Source of the DNA: Streptococcus suis
Lineage (GTDB): Bacteria; Bacillota; Bacilli; Lactobacillales; Streptococcaceae
NCBI RefSeq assembly: GCF_019856455.1
Contig: NZ_CP082205.1
Location: forward strand, 2,232,001-2,296,000
DNA: 64,000 nt
Direction: 5' to 3'
A program made the translations under genes and the position numbers. Each line of letters starts with the position of its first letter. The stretch's first letter is position 1. Below the pieces are notes generated by a model, which saw nothing but the letters and a program-made list of their open reading frames with translations, had not been told where the DNA came from and made no database searches. Shown in pieces: positions 42,689-52,046 of the stretch.

Positions 42689-42706
42689 ATTTCGGTCAGT
42701 TTTTTA
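42679..42706 (+). terminator. Terminator of the Rgg-type gene
   Basis: AACTGACTGAATTTCGGTCA then GTTTTTT; the TGA stop lies inside the stem. Confidence 0.85.
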
Positions 42707-42718
42707 TGTGAGTACGAA

Positions 42719-42740
42719 AAAACGACCCTTTCGGATCGTT
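42719..42740 (-). terminator. Terminator of the YrdC-like gene
   Basis: On the minus strand AACGATCCGAAAGGGTCGTT then TTTTCG, convergent with the previous terminator. Confidence 0.8.
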
Positions 42741-42752
42741 CTACTTTATATT

Positions 42753-43538
42753 TTAATAATATTCCCCTTGTCTGTAATCCCAAGAGTTGAAATGGTCAGA
42801 CAAGTGCATCATGATTTTATCAATGTCCAGACCCTTACGGATAACAACTGGGCACGGGCTGATAGAACGGCTGTCTGCACCTTGTTCTGGAATGAGTTTA
42901 CCATCTTTGTCTACCATAGACACCATAACCCCTTGCTCATAGCGGGTTTCAATGGTCTTGTCTGGCTGGATAGATGCTACGTAGTCATCCGCCTCGATAA
43001 TCAAGTCTACCTTAGACGCGATACGCTCACCAATACCTTCTACCTTACCACGATTTCCCTTACCTGACGGGTTAGCAGATGACGCATAGACCATACGGCC
43101 TTCCTTTTCCCACATTTCCTTGGCAATCTGCTCGCCAGCTACACCAAACTTGATGACAAAGCATGAAGTCCCACGCACGTCAGTCATCAACTCTTCACGA
43201 CCATCGCCATAAGCCTGCAACTTAGCATAAGCCTCTGGTTTCCACGGCAGGATACAACCCAACAAAATGTCCTCATCCCAATGTTTTTGGTAGAAAGCAT
43301 CAATCTCAGGAGTCAACTGAGCCAACTCACGAAGCTCCTCCATGCTACCACAAAGGACAACACCCGGCTTATTACGCTTACGCTCTTTAGCATCAAACTT
43401 ACGCTCCAAGCCAGCCTTGTCGGCAGTCATGATGATGTAACCAACCTTAGTCGGGCAGACAATCACGCCTCCCTCACCCTTGATAATGTCAAAACCTTCT
43501 TGTGAAAGTGCGCCATCCCAGTGAATTTGTTTCGTCAT
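42753..43538 (-). CDS. Sua5/YciO/YrdC-family protein
   Basis: A 261-residue protein with the YrdC fold. Sua5/YrdC enzymes make threonylcarbamoyl-AMP for the t6A tRNA modification. The N-terminal part has VIVCPTKVGYIIMTADKAGL and the nucleotide-binding KRNKPGVVLCGSMEELRELA; YASSANPSGKGNRGKVEGIG is the second conserved loop. The central Trp-rich insert is unusual, so it may be a paralogue and not the housekeeping Sua5. It stands alone. A perfect inverted repeat TAGCAGA/TCTGCTA lies about 30 bases upstream of the start. Confidence 0.75.
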   Translation of the reverse strand: MTKQIHWDGALSQEGFDIIKGEGGVIVCPTKVGYIIMTADKAGLERKFDAKERKRNKPGVVLCGSMEELRELAQLTPEIDAFYQKHWDEDILLGCILPWKPEAYAKLQAYGDGREELMTDVRGTSCFVIKFGVAGEQIAKEMWEKEGRMVYASSANPSGKGNRGKVEGIGERIASKVDLIIEADDYVASIQPDKTIETRYEQGVMVSMVDKDGKLIPEQGADSRSISPCPVVIRKGLDIDKIMMHLSDHFNSWDYRQGEYY

Positions 43539-43617
43539 AATAATTTCCTCTTTTCTTTTGTTCCATAGCAGAGCGATCTGCTAGTTTTCTAATATTTCGT
43601 AGAAGTCTTTCAGTTTA

Positions 43618-43862
43618 CTTTTAGTACTAGCTCTAACTGTCTGGGAGACAGTCAGAGGTTGGAGATAAAACGAACATTGTTCGTGTCAACGAGCTGCAGA
43701 CAGCTTCAACAGTCAGAGTAGTGACTGTTGAAGTTTAGAAATCATACTTACGATAGTAAGTAACGCTTGTAAAGTACGGCAAAGCGAGTTCAAATAATGA
43801 TGAAATTATTTGAAGTTGGAAATAGGGAAACGGAGTTTCCTCGTTCGTCGCAGTAATAAAAG
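43618..43862. repeat. Mosaic hairpin repeat downstream of leuD
   Basis: Contains successive short palindromes with different arms: AACTGTCTGGGAGACAGT, CAGTCAGAGTAGTGACTG, TTACTTACGATAGTAAGTAA and AAATAATGATGAAATTATTT, separated by conserved linkers such as GAAGTTGGAAATAG. Shared with 48530-48670 and 50946-51135. No gene in 43539-43877. Confidence 0.75.
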
Positions 43863-43877
43863 ATAAAATGAAAGACT

Positions 43878-44471
43878 CTATTCTTGCCAATAACTTGGCC
43901 GATTCCTCTCATACTCCTCAATCAAATCCTGATACTGAAGGGTAATACCAATATCATCCAAGCCATTGAGCAACTTGTGTTTCCAGTCCTGTTCGATGTC
44001 AAATGGGAACTCCCCAAAAGGCGTCCGTATCAACTGATTTGCCAAATCAACTGTGATTTCCTGATCTGGAGCCAGCTGAGCCAGTTGGTCCCTGACTTCT
44101 TTGGGCTGGATAATAGGTAATATCCCGTTATTTAAGTCATTGTTGTAATGAATATCCCCAAAGGAGCCTGCAATGATGACCTTGAAGCCATAATCTGCCA
44201 GAGCCCAAGCAGCGTGTTCCCTAGAAGAACCTGCTCCGAAGTTATCCCCAGATATGAGGATACTAGCGCCTTGATACTCAGGCTGATTGATAATGAAATC
44301 AGGATTGTCCGTGTAGTTATCATCCAAGTACCGCCAAGCATAGAGCAGATACTTGCCGAAGCCCTTTTTGTCAATCAGCTTGAGAAACTGCTTGGGCAAG
44401 AGCTGGTCGGTATCAATATTATCATTCATGAGCGGAACAGTCGTCCCTGTCCATGTGGTAAATTGGTGCAT
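43878..44471 (-). CDS. leuD: 3-isopropylmalate dehydratase small subunit
   Basis: The small swivelling domain of isopropylmalate isomerase, 197 residues. It pairs with LeuC to convert 2-isopropylmalate to 3-isopropylmalate. Family motifs are [16 protein letters not shown] and [20 protein letters not shown]. The ATG overlaps the leuC stop (TAATG), so the subunits are coupled. It is the last gene of leuABCD, with repeat DNA downstream. Confidence 0.96.
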   Translation of the reverse strand: MHQFTTWTGTTVPLMNDNIDTDQLLPKQFLKLIDKKGFGKYLLYAWRYLDDNYTDNPDFIINQPEYQGASILISGDNFGAGSSREHAAWALADYGFKVIIAGSFGDIHYNNDLNNGILPIIQPKEVRDQLAQLAPDQEITVDLANQLIRTPFGEFPFDIEQDWKHKLLNGLDDIGITLQYQDLIEEYERNRPSYWQE

Positions 44472-45862
44472 TAGACTCCCTCCTTGAGAATGTCTAGCTG
44501 TCTAGTGTCAACAAATCGTCCATAAAGCGCAGCTGCGGCAGCCATAGCAGGACTACACAAGTGGGTCTTGGCCCCAAAGCCCTGTCGGTCTTCAAAGTTC
44601 CGATTACTTGTGGAGGCACAGTGGACACCTGCAGGCACCTTATCTGGATTCATGCCCAGACACATGGAGCAACCGGGATCCCGCCACTCAAAACCAGCCT
44701 CCATAAAAATCTTGTCTAGCCCAAGCTTTTCTGCAGCTCGCTTGACAGGGCGACTGCCTGGTACGACAATAGCCGTAACCTGCTCTGCTATTTTCCGCCC
44801 CTTAACAATCCTAGCTGCCAGCTGCAAATCGCTGAGGCGAGCATTGGTACAGGAGCCTAGGAAGACATAGCCAACAGGAATGTCCGCAGCCTTTTGCCCA
44901 GGAGCCAAGTCCATGTAAGCGTAAGCCCGCTCGTCGTTGTGGTCACGGATGGCTGGGAAGATTTCGTCAAAGCTAACCCCCATAGCAGGTGTGGTCCCCC
45001 AAGTGACCATGGGTGCCAAGTCTGACACATCAAGGACTAGATGCTTGTCATAGACGGTGTCGGCGTCTGAGTAGAGCTCCTTCCAATCAGCCACCGCCGC
45101 ATCGAAGTCCGCTGGTGCACACTCCCGACCTCGCAGGTAGTCAAAGGTGGTCTGGTCTGGAGCCATAATGCCCATCTTAGAGCCGAACTCAATGGACATA
45201 TTGCAAATGGTCATCCGCTCTTCCATGCTGAGTCGGTCGATGACTGGCCCTGCAAATTCCACCACATGCCCTAAGCCACAATCCACGCCGTAGCGGGCAA
45301 TCAGAGCCAGAATAAAGTCCTTGGCATAGACACCATTTTGAGCCTGACCGACAAATTCCACTAGGAGTCGCTTAGGTTTAACCTGCCAAATGGTCTGGGT
45401 AGCGAGAACGTGCTCTACTTCAGAAGTACCAATCCCAAATGCGATAGCTCCAAATGCTCCGTGAGTCGCTGTATGGCTATCTCCGCAGACAATGAACTTA
45501 CCTGGCTGTGTCCTGCCTGTTTCTGGTCCAACCATGTGGACAATCCCCTGATGTTCCGAACCGTGGGCTGCGTGGGGAATGCCGAAATCTTCTATATTCT
45601 TAGCCAAGGCATCCATCTGAGCCTTGGAAATGACATCACGGATATTGTGAATATCAACGGTTGGCACGTTGTGGTCAAAAGTCGCAAAGGTCAAGTCTGG
45701 TCGCCGAACCGGTCGCCCTGTATCCCTCAGTCCTTGAAAGGCCTGAGGACTGGTCACCTCATGGATATAGTGCTGGTCCACATAGAGGAGCTGGGGCTGA
45801 CCTTCCTGCCCTGTAATCACATGGCGATCCCAAAGCTTATCGAAAATGGATTTGCCACTCAT
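44471..45862 (-). CDS. leuC: 3-isopropylmalate dehydratase large subunit
   Basis: The aconitase-type large subunit, 463 residues. It carries a [4Fe-4S] cluster; the three ligating cysteines fall in [13 protein letters not shown] and in [12 protein letters not shown], and [13 protein letters not shown] is the conserved substrate loop. Length is normal. It overlaps leuB by four bases upstream and leuD downstream. It is the second step of leucine synthesis after LeuA. Confidence 0.96.
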   Translation of the reverse strand: MSGKSIFDKLWDRHVITGQEGQPQLLYVDQHYIHEVTSPQAFQGLRDTGRPVRRPDLTFATFDHNVPTVDIHNIRDVISKAQMDALAKNIEDFGIPHAAHGSEHQGIVHMVGPETGRTQPGKFIVCGDSHTATHGAFGAIAFGIGTSEVEHVLATQTIWQVKPKRLLVEFVGQAQNGVYAKDFILALIARYGVDCGLGHVVEFAGPVIDRLSMEERMTICNMSIEFGSKMGIMAPDQTTFDYLRGRECAPADFDAAVADWKELYSDADTVYDKHLVLDVSDLAPMVTWGTTPAMGVSFDEIFPAIRDHNDERAYAYMDLAPGQKAADIPVGYVFLGSCTNARLSDLQLAARIVKGRKIAEQVTAIVVPGSRPVKRAAEKLGLDKIFMEAGFEWRDPGCSMCLGMNPDKVPAGVHCASTSNRNFEDRQGFGAKTHLCSPAMAAAAALYGRFVDTRQLDILKEGV

Positions 45863-46911
45863 GGTGACCTCCTTTCAAGTTGGGCAATAATAGCCACTGT
45901 CATTTCTTTGGTAGAGGCGGTCCCACCCAGATCCTTGGTGAAAATGCCTTCTGCAAAGACTGCTTCAACTGCCTGGCGAATGGTATGACCCGCTTGGACC
46001 AAATCAAAACTTTCTTCCAGCATCATGGCAACAGATAGAATCATACTGACAGGATTGGCAATGCCCTGACCTGCAATATCGGGTGCCGAACCATGGATAG
46101 GTTCATAAAGACTAGGACCTGCCTCCGCATGACTAGCAGAAGGCAGAACCCCTAGCGTCCCTGTTAATACGCTGGCCTCATCCGACAAAATATCTCCGAA
46201 AAGATTTTCCGTCACCAAGACGTCAAATCGACTAGGATTGGTAATCAAAAGCATGGCTGCACTATCCACCAACTGGTGCTCCAAGACCACATCTGGGTAG
46301 TCCTTGGCCACCTCATCCGCCACCTTCCGCCATAATTTTGACGTCGCCAGTACATTTTGTTTATCAATGCTGGTGACTTTTTTTCGTCTTTTTTGGGCTA
46401 GGTCAAAGGCAGAGCGAACAACTCTTTCGATTTCCTCAGCTTGATAGGTATTGCTATCGCTGGCTTGGTCTGTTTCCAGAATATGCTCTCCAAAATAAAT
46501 CCCGCCTGTCAACTCCCGTACCATGACCAAATCCACACCATCCAGCCGGTCGGCCTTCAGAGGAGAATAGTCTTTCAGGCTATTAAAAATTTTCACCGGA
46601 CGGATATTGGCAAAGAGACCCAATTCCTTCCGAAGTTGAAGCAGACCTTGTTCTGGTCGGACAGCCGCATCATCGTATTGAGGGCTACCGATAGCTGCTA
46701 ACAAAATCGCATCCGCCTGACGGCAGGCTTGTAAGGTAGCATCTGGTAGAGGATGGCCAGCCGCATCAATCCCAGCACCACCAAAAGCTCTCTCCTCAAT
46801 CTCATAATCAAATCCTACTTGCCCAGCCACAGCCTCGAGAACTGCTAGACCAGCCTCCATGATTTCAGGACCGATTCCATCACCAGCCAAGGCTACAATT
46901 TTTTTCGTCAT
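45859..46911 (-). CDS. leuB: 3-isopropylmalate dehydrogenase
   Basis: NAD-dependent oxidative decarboxylase converting 3-isopropylmalate to 2-oxoisocaproate, 350 residues. It begins [20 protein letters not shown]. The catalytic region [14 protein letters not shown] and the C-terminal NAD-binding [19 protein letters not shown] are intact. It lies 8 bases after the leuA stop and overlaps leuC by ATGA, so it is part of one transcript. Confidence 0.96.
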   Translation of the reverse strand: MTKKIVALAGDGIGPEIMEAGLAVLEAVAGQVGFDYEIEERAFGGAGIDAAGHPLPDATLQACRQADAILLAAIGSPQYDDAAVRPEQGLLQLRKELGLFANIRPVKIFNSLKDYSPLKADRLDGVDLVMVRELTGGIYFGEHILETDQASDSNTYQAEEIERVVRSAFDLAQKRRKKVTSIDKQNVLATSKLWRKVADEVAKDYPDVVLEHQLVDSAAMLLITNPSRFDVLVTENLFGDILSDEASVLTGTLGVLPSASHAEAGPSLYEPIHGSAPDIAGQGIANPVSMILSVAMMLEESFDLVQAGHTIRQAVEAVFAEGIFTKDLGGTASTKEMTVAIIAQLERRSP

Positions 46912-46919
46912 ACTTCCTC

Positions 46920-48482
46920 CTAGATGTGTGGCAAGTCTTTCTCTGATAGTTTCTTATCTATCTGTCCACTATTTTCTTTTTGCACCATGACATTAGCATG
47001 GATATAGGCAATGGCAGAGGCTTTCACCACGTCAAAGTCAATACCAGAGGCATTGAAGATAGTTTCCGTTGCCTTGTTTTCTACAGCGACAAGCACACGC
47101 GCCTGGGCATCAATCCCATCGGTGATGGCATCAATATGATACCGTTCCAAGCTAATCTCTTGGTGGAAAAATTGGTCAATAGCATTAAAGACAGCCTCAA
47201 CAGAACCCTTGCCTGACTCTGCAACAACCACTTCTTCCTCATCCTGATTGATGAAGATGACCTGAGCCTGAATACTTCCGTCAGACTGACTATCCAAACG
47301 CAAATCTTTAAATTGGAAACCATCACGGTTGCTAATTTCTGTCCCAGCTACCAAGGCACGAATATCTGCATCCGTAATTTTTTCCTTCTTGTCTGCCAGT
47401 TTTTTGAAACGAGCAAACAAGCTAGCAACGTCTCCTTCTTCAAAATACAGGTCTAGTTCTTTCAGCTTTTCTACAAAGGCATGGCGACCAGATAGTTTCC
47501 CCAGTGGCAGAGAATTTTTCTTGACCCCTACCAACTCAGGTGTAATGATTTCATAGGTCAATGGATTTTTCAAGACACCATCTTGGTGTATACCTGACTC
47601 ATGAGAGAAGGCATTGCCACCGACAACCGCCTTATTGCGTGGAATGGCAATCCCAGAAAAGCGAGATACTAATTCCGAAGTATTGAGCGTTTCCTTAAGA
47701 ACAATCGGACTAGTCACATCATAGAAATCTTTCCGAATCTCAAGAGCAACAGCTACTTCTTCAAGGGCCGCATTCCCTGCTCGCTCACCGATACCGTTGA
47801 TGGTTCCCTCGACACGACCGGCACCGTTTTTAATGGCCGATAGGGTATTGGCAACAGCCATACCTAGGTCATTATGGCAATGCGGACTGAAAATAATCTC
47901 ACGGTCCGATTTGACGTTTGTTGTCAAGTAACGGAAAATTTCTCCGTAGTGCTGAGGAGTCGTAAAGCCGACTGTATCTGGAATGTTGATGTAGGTCGCA
48001 CCAGCATCTACCGCTGTCTGCACAACTTCTAGCAAGTAATCCAACTCCGTCCGTGTCGCATCCTCTGGCGAGAATTCCACCACCTCAAAACGCTCACGGG
48101 CATAGCTGACATGTTCAGTGATTTGCGCCAAAATTTCTTCTTTGGTCTTTTGAAGTTTAAATTCACGGTGAATGGGGCTGGTCGCAATGAAAACATGAAT
48201 CTGCGGATACTTGGCATCTTTTAACGCCTCATAACAAGCATCAATGTCTGATTTGACTGACCGTGCCAAACCTGTCACAGCTGTCTTGGTCATCGCCGCT
48301 GCAATCTGACGGACCGCTTCAAACGAATCAGGACTAGCCGCTGGGAAACCTGCTTCAATGGCAGAAATTCCCCATTTTTCCAACTGCTTGGCAATGGTCA
48401 CTTTTTCCTTGATAGAAAAATTCACACCCGGCGTCTGTTCACCATCTCGCAAAGTTGTATCTAAAAATTCAATCACACGCAT
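46920..48482 (-). CDS. leuA: 2-isopropylmalate synthase
   Basis: The committed step of leucine synthesis: acetyl-CoA plus 2-oxoisovalerate gives 2-isopropylmalate. 520 residues. The N-terminal TIM barrel has the metal-binding [17 protein letters not shown] and [32 protein letters not shown] marks the linker. The C-terminal regulatory domain, where leucine feeds back, runs from about 390. A long 5' leader (48483-48859) contains a leucine leader peptide, an attenuator and a mosaic repeat. Confidence 0.96.
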   Translation of the reverse strand: MRVIEFLDTTLRDGEQTPGVNFSIKEKVTIAKQLEKWGISAIEAGFPAASPDSFEAVRQIAAAMTKTAVTGLARSVKSDIDACYEALKDAKYPQIHVFIATSPIHREFKLQKTKEEILAQITEHVSYARERFEVVEFSPEDATRTELDYLLEVVQTAVDAGATYINIPDTVGFTTPQHYGEIFRYLTTNVKSDREIIFSPHCHNDLGMAVANTLSAIKNGAGRVEGTINGIGERAGNAALEEVAVALEIRKDFYDVTSPIVLKETLNTSELVSRFSGIAIPRNKAVVGGNAFSHESGIHQDGVLKNPLTYEIITPELVGVKKNSLPLGKLSGRHAFVEKLKELDLYFEEGDVASLFARFKKLADKKEKITDADIRALVAGTEISNRDGFQFKDLRLDSQSDGSIQAQVIFINQDEEEVVVAESGKGSVEAVFNAIDQFFHQEISLERYHIDAITDGIDAQARVLVAVENKATETIFNASGIDFDVVKASAIAYIHANVMVQKENSGQIDKKLSEKDLPHI

Positions 48483-48529
48483 AAGAATACCTTTCTAAAC
48501 AATACAAACTTCAATACTATCGTCCTTGA

Positions 48530-48670
48530 ATTTACTTTTAGTACTAGCTCCAACAGTCAGAGTAGTGACTGTTGGAGGTGGGAAATAGAGCGAACTTAGT
48601 TCGCATCAAAAACCGCAGGCTTAACTGGAGTTAGGCAAGGCGAGTTAACGAAGTAATAAAAGTAAACTAA
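48530..48670. repeat. Mosaic hairpin repeat inside the leuA leader
   Basis: Carries CAACAGTCAGAGTAGTGACT, GAGGTGGGAAATAGAGCGAA and CGAACTTAGTTCG palindromes in common with the copies near 43.7 kb and 51 kb. It lies between the attenuator hairpin and the leuA start, so it is transcribed. Confidence 0.75.
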
Positions 48671-48678
48671 ATGACGAT

Positions 48679-48721
48679 AAAAAAGAAAACACCTCGAGGA
48701 TAACTACCTGCGAGATGTTGT
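48679..48721 (-). terminator. leu attenuator terminator
   Basis: On the minus strand AACATCTCG/CGAGGTGTT and AGG/CCT form a strong stem followed by TTCTTTTTTAT, 50 bases after the leader-peptide stop and 197 bases before leuA. Confidence 0.8.
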
Positions 48722-48770
48722 CAACAGCGCCCGCTTGGTAAGCCAAACAGGACTAATGCTACCTAGCGCA

Positions 48771-48824
48771 CTAGCCCGACCGTCGCAACAACAAAGCAAA
48801 AAATTTTGTAGTGACAGGTTTCAT
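48771..48824 (-). CDS. leuL: Leucine leader peptide (17 codons)
   Basis: ATG at 48824 reads MKPVTTKFFALLLRRSG and stops at TAG. It has three consecutive TTG leucine codons and a ribosome site AAAGGAAAAAG upstream. It sits between a strong promoter and a strong terminator hairpin before leuA, the classical layout of ribosome-mediated transcription attenuation. When charged Leu-tRNA is scarce, stalling on the Leu triplet would favour readthrough. No T-box sequence was seen. The regulatory role is inferred from layout. Confidence 0.8.
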   Translation of the reverse strand: MKPVTTKFFALLLRRSG

Positions 48825-48859
48825 TTGACTTTTTCCTTTCTGTGTTTTACTTGTTTTCC

Positions 48860-48888
48860 ATGATAACGTACTTTTTTTCACTTGTCAA
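48860..48888 (-). promoter_or_regulatory. Promoter of the leu operon
   Basis: A consensus -35 TTGACA (48888-48883) and -10 TATCAT (48865-48860), 17 bases apart, directly upstream of the leader peptide. Confidence 0.85.
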
Positions 48889-48953
48889 CAGAAAAATGGA
48901 AATTTTCTGAAAAATCCGAACAATGCTGCAATTTGCACAAATCCAGATAATAG

Positions 48954-48982
48954 AAAACCAAACCCGTTCGAGGTTTGGTTTT
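48954..48982. terminator. Bidirectional terminator after glsB-type gene
   Basis: AAAACCAAACC and GGTTTGGTTTT flank a short loop (CGTTCGA), a perfect 11-base stem. Confidence 0.85.
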
Positions 48983-48992
48983 ACAGTTCATT

Positions 48993-49226
48993 TTAATTCC
49001 GTCTGGAACTGCTAAAAATTGCCACCAGCAATACTGCTCCAAAGACAGATGGAACCAAGGCCATACCAGCAAACTGTGGACCCCAGTCACCGAAGAGCAA
49101 CTGGCCAACCCACGAACCTGCAAGACCAAGGATAATATTTCCCAAACAACCACGACGGTCATCTGATGAGGTCAAGGCTCCGGCAATCAAGCCAATAATG
49201 GCTCCCGCGATAATGCTTGTTAACAT
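48993..49226 (-). CDS. GlsB/YeaQ/YmgE-family stress-associated membrane protein
   Basis: A 77-residue membrane protein of the transglycosylase-associated family. It has a Gly-rich N-terminal span (LTSIIAGAIIGLIAGAL), a basic loop with DDRRGCLGNIILGLAGSWVG and a C-terminal span (VFGAVLLVAIFSSSRR). GlsB proteins in Gram-positives are linked to general and cell-envelope stress; the molecular role is unclear. It is monocistronic with its own terminator, and AAGGAGGAA precedes the start. Confidence 0.85.
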   Translation of the reverse strand: MLTSIIAGAIIGLIAGALTSSDDRRGCLGNIILGLAGSWVGQLLFGDWGPQFAGMALVPSVFGAVLLVAIFSSSRRN

Positions 49227-49244
49227 TCCGTATTCCTCCTTATT

Positions 49245-49592
49245 TACAAAATGGGAGTGGGAAAGAACTCGACTAGGTCAAAAAGAGTTCGTCAACAAGT
49301 CCTTATTTCCAGTTGTTGAGTTGAAACAGTCTATCCCCAGACTGTTTCACTCCCGCCCCCGCACAGCTCAAACTGTCTGGGGGACAGTTTGAGGTTGGAG
49401 ATGAAGCGAACTCTGTTCGCATCAGTCGTAATGGTCAGATTTGGAGTGCAAAACACGAATTGCTGATATTTGCTTCGCAAATACTATCTCCAACCTTTAA
49501 CAGTCCACTGGACTGTTAAACCCAATCAACCACTGCGCTGAGATGTTGATACGAACTCTGAGAAGTGATCCTGAGCTTTTTGCCCAGTTTCA
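49245..49592. repeat. Large mosaic intergenic repeat between glsB-type gene and pepS
   Basis: A chain of palindromes with different arms: ACAGTCTATCCCCAGACTGT, AACTGTCTGGGGGACAGTTT, GCGAACTCTGTTCGC, ATATTTGCTTCGCAAATA and AACAGTCCACTGGACTGTT. The right part is the inverse of the 13054-13275 type. No gene. Confidence 0.8.
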
Positions 49593-49603
49593 TTCAAATA
49601 TCA

Positions 49604-50845
49604 TTAGATTGCCCACTCACCGTCACGGAAGATCGGCACACGAGTACCGTCTTCACGGATACCGTCAATATTCATCTTGTTAGAACCAATCATGAAGTCT
49701 ACGTGGACATCTGAACGGTTAAGACCGGCTTCTTTGAGCTCTTCTTGGCTCATTTCCGTACCACCTTCGATAGAAAAGGCATAGGCTTGACCAATCGCCA
49801 AGTGGTTTGAGGCATTTTCATCAAAGAGAGTATTGAAGAAGGTCACGCCTGATTGAGAAATCGGGCTCTTGTCTGGCACAAGTGCAACCTCACCGAGACC
49901 GCGAGCACCAGCATTATCAAAGACCAATTTCTTCATGACTTCGTCGCCTTTTTCAGCGGTTACATCTACGATTTCACCATCTTTGAAGGTTACTTTGATG
50001 CCTTCGATGATGTTACCGTTGTAGCTGAGTGGTTTTGTAGACGTTACATAACCGTCTGCCACACGGTAGTCAGGTGCTGTGAAGACCTCTTCTGTTGGCA
50101 TATTGGCGATAAAGTGTTCACCTTGGGCATTGACCGAACCAGCCGCTTCCCACAAGTGATTCTTCGGCATACCGAGAACGAGGTCAGTCCCTGGTGCTGT
50201 GTAGTGTAATTTGACAAACTGCTCGTCGTTGAGGACCTTAGCCTTAGCCACCAAGCGTGCTTCGTGCTCTTCCCAAGCCTTGATTGGATCTTCCTCGTAG
50301 ATTCGGCAAGTCTTGAAGATTTGATCCCAAAGAAGATCCACTGCCTCTTCGTCAGATGCTGCATTCGGAAAGACTTTTTTGGCCCATTCCAAACCAGAGG
50401 CTGCACCAAGTGTCCAGCTGATTTTGTTAGCTTGGGATGCTTGTCGCATTGGGTTCAAAGCCTGGCTGAGTGCACGAGCGTTGCGAGACAATTTCTCTGG
50501 GTCAACGCCATCGTAAGCACCTGGATCTTCTGACAAGACAACCAAACGGCTGGCCTTACGCTCCAAAAGGTAGTTCATTTCAGTAACGCGTTGTGGATGA
50601 ACTTGTTCCAAGAGTTCCACATCAACATTAACCAACCGCTCACGCGCAATCACATCGTCCAACCAATTGACCAAGACTTCAGCCGCACCGTGGGCGTAAG
50701 CTTCTTTGACAATCATGCGTGCCAACTCAGCTTGTTCCACACCGATTGTCAATTGAACCGTGTGACCTGGCTGTACATTGATACCTGTTGAAACCAAGAG
50801 TTTAGCATATTTAGCGAGATTTTCTTTAAAATTTGGTAATACCAT
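49604..50845 (-). CDS. pepS: Aminopeptidase PepS (M29 family)
   Basis: A cytosolic metallo-aminopeptidase of family M29, 413 residues, releasing N-terminal residues from peptides. Conserved features include the N-terminal VLPNFKENLAKYAKLLVSTG, the metal-binding segment around EGGTEMSQEELKEAGLNRSD, and FFNTLFDENASNHLAIGQAY, with DVHVDFMIGS near the end. AAAGGAGAAAAAA precedes the ATG. It is monocistronic between mosaic repeats. Confidence 0.92.
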   Translation of the reverse strand: MVLPNFKENLAKYAKLLVSTGINVQPGHTVQLTIGVEQAELARMIVKEAYAHGAAEVLVNWLDDVIARERLVNVDVELLEQVHPQRVTEMNYLLERKASRLVVLSEDPGAYDGVDPEKLSRNARALSQALNPMRQASQANKISWTLGAASGLEWAKKVFPNAASDEEAVDLLWDQIFKTCRIYEEDPIKAWEEHEARLVAKAKVLNDEQFVKLHYTAPGTDLVLGMPKNHLWEAAGSVNAQGEHFIANMPTEEVFTAPDYRVADGYVTSTKPLSYNGNIIEGIKVTFKDGEIVDVTAEKGDEVMKKLVFDNAGARGLGEVALVPDKSPISQSGVTFFNTLFDENASNHLAIGQAYAFSIEGGTEMSQEELKEAGLNRSDVHVDFMIGSNKMNIDGIREDGTRVPIFRDGEWAI

Positions 50846-50945
50846 TTTTTTCTCCTTTGTACTTTGAAATACCCTATTATTGTATCATATTTTGAAGCTA
50901 GACAGATAAAAAAACTTCCTGCTGATACAGGAAGTTGAAAAGGTT

Positions 50946-51303
50946 TGCTCTGGGAGATAGTTGAAGCTTGGAGATGAAACGAATGGAGTTCGTGTCAGCA
51001 AGCCGCAGGCTGCTTCAACAGTCAGGGTAGTGACTGTTGAAGGTTGGAAATCTTACTTACGATAGTAAGTAACGCTCGTAACGTACGCCAAAGCGAGTTC
51101 AAACAATCCAGTGGAGTGTTTGAAGTTGGAAATAGAGGCTGGGCAAAAAGTCCAGCACCGCTTCTCAACGTTAGTGTCAACATCTCAGCGCAGTGGTTGA
51201 TTGGCAGATTTGTTCGTATTTTACACTCCAAATCTGACCTAATCAACTGTGCGAGGGTGGGAAGACGAACTCTTCTATGAATGGTCGAGTTCTTTCCCAC
51301 TCC
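50946..51303. repeat. Composite mosaic repeat upstream of pepS
   Basis: The left part (to about 51135) matches the 43.7-kb copy (AACAGTCAGGGTAGTGACTG, CTTACTTACGATAGTAAGTA). The right part, from GAGGCTGGGCAAAAAG, matches the 13-kb and 49-kb copies. Two repeat classes are therefore fused here. No gene. Confidence 0.8.
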
Positions 51304-51339
51304 CCATCTACCAACGTAATAAAGCAAACTGTAAGTATG

Positions 51340-51446
51340 TATACTCAATGAAAATTGAAGTCAGACTAGGCGACGCAGATGTAGATAGAACTTAAGTTCA
51401 TCACACCAAGTCAACAACGTCTGACTTCAATTTTCGCAGAGTATTA
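51340..51446. repeat. Inverted-repeat element after the nitroreductase gene
   Basis: TACTCAATGAAAATTGAAGT and CAGAC at the left are mirrored by GTCTGACTTCAATTTTC and GAGTA at the right, giving a roughly 107-bp snap-back element. The TACTCAATGAAAAT tip also occurs near 12930 and 19389. It may act as a terminator for 51444-52046. Confidence 0.7.
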
Positions 51447-52046
51447 GTTACCAAAAACTTTTACACGGTCACTATCCGCCATATAGTCTTTGTCTGCTGC
51501 TGGCGCTGCGATGCTTCCGAATGGTGCTTGGGCACGGAGTTTCCAGTTAGCTGGGATACCGTATTTTTCAGCAACTTGTGCATCAACCAATGGGTTGTAG
51601 TGTTGTACGTTCATGCCGATGTTTTTCTCAGCGAAAGCCAACCATACTGCGTACAAGTTGATACCGTGAGCTTGTTCAGACCAGATTGGGAAGTTTTCAG
51701 CGTAAAGCGGGAAGCTCCCTTGCAAGCCTTTGACCACGTCTTGGTCTTCGAAGAACAAGATAGTACCTGCACCTGCTGCAAAGCTAGCCAAACGACCTTT
51801 TGTGCCTTCAAACGCTTCTGCAGGCGTTACTTTTTCCAATTCGCTATAGGCAATTTCGTTCCAAAATGCTTCTGATTCCGCACCGAACAATACAACTGCA
51901 CGGCTTGATTGTGAGTTGAAAGCTGATGGAGCTTCTTTCATGGCTTTCTCAACAAGTGCTACTACTTCTTCATTTGATACTGGCAAGTCTTTACCAAGTG
52001 CGTAGATTGAACGGCGAGTTTCTTGAAGTTTTGCAAAGTTTGACAT
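51444..52046 (-). CDS. Nitroreductase-family FMN oxidoreductase
   Basis: A 200-residue protein of the nitroreductase superfamily, most like the fungal-Frm2/YdgI-type subgroup. N-terminal FMN-binding residues lie in LQETRRSIYALGKDLPV and in APSAFNSQSSRAVVLFG; the dimer-partner segment FPIWSEQAHGINLYAVWLAF and the WKLRAQAPFGSIAAPA strand follow. It likely uses NAD(P)H to reduce quinone- or nitro-type compounds; the physiological substrate is unknown. Monocistronic. Confidence 0.88.
   Translation of the reverse strand: MSNFAKLQETRRSIYALGKDLPVSNEEVVALVEKAMKEAPSAFNSQSSRAVVLFGAESEAFWNEIAYSELEKVTPAEAFEGTKGRLASFAAGAGTILFFEDQDVVKGLQGSFPLYAENFPIWSEQAHGINLYAVWLAFAEKNIGMNVQHYNPLVDAQVAEKYGIPANWKLRAQAPFGSIAAPAADKDYMADSDRVKVFGN

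Noticed and set aside
48483..48859. T-box riboswitch upstream of leuA
   Set aside because: No T-box consensus or specifier stem was found; a leader peptide with Leu codons and a terminator explains the region.
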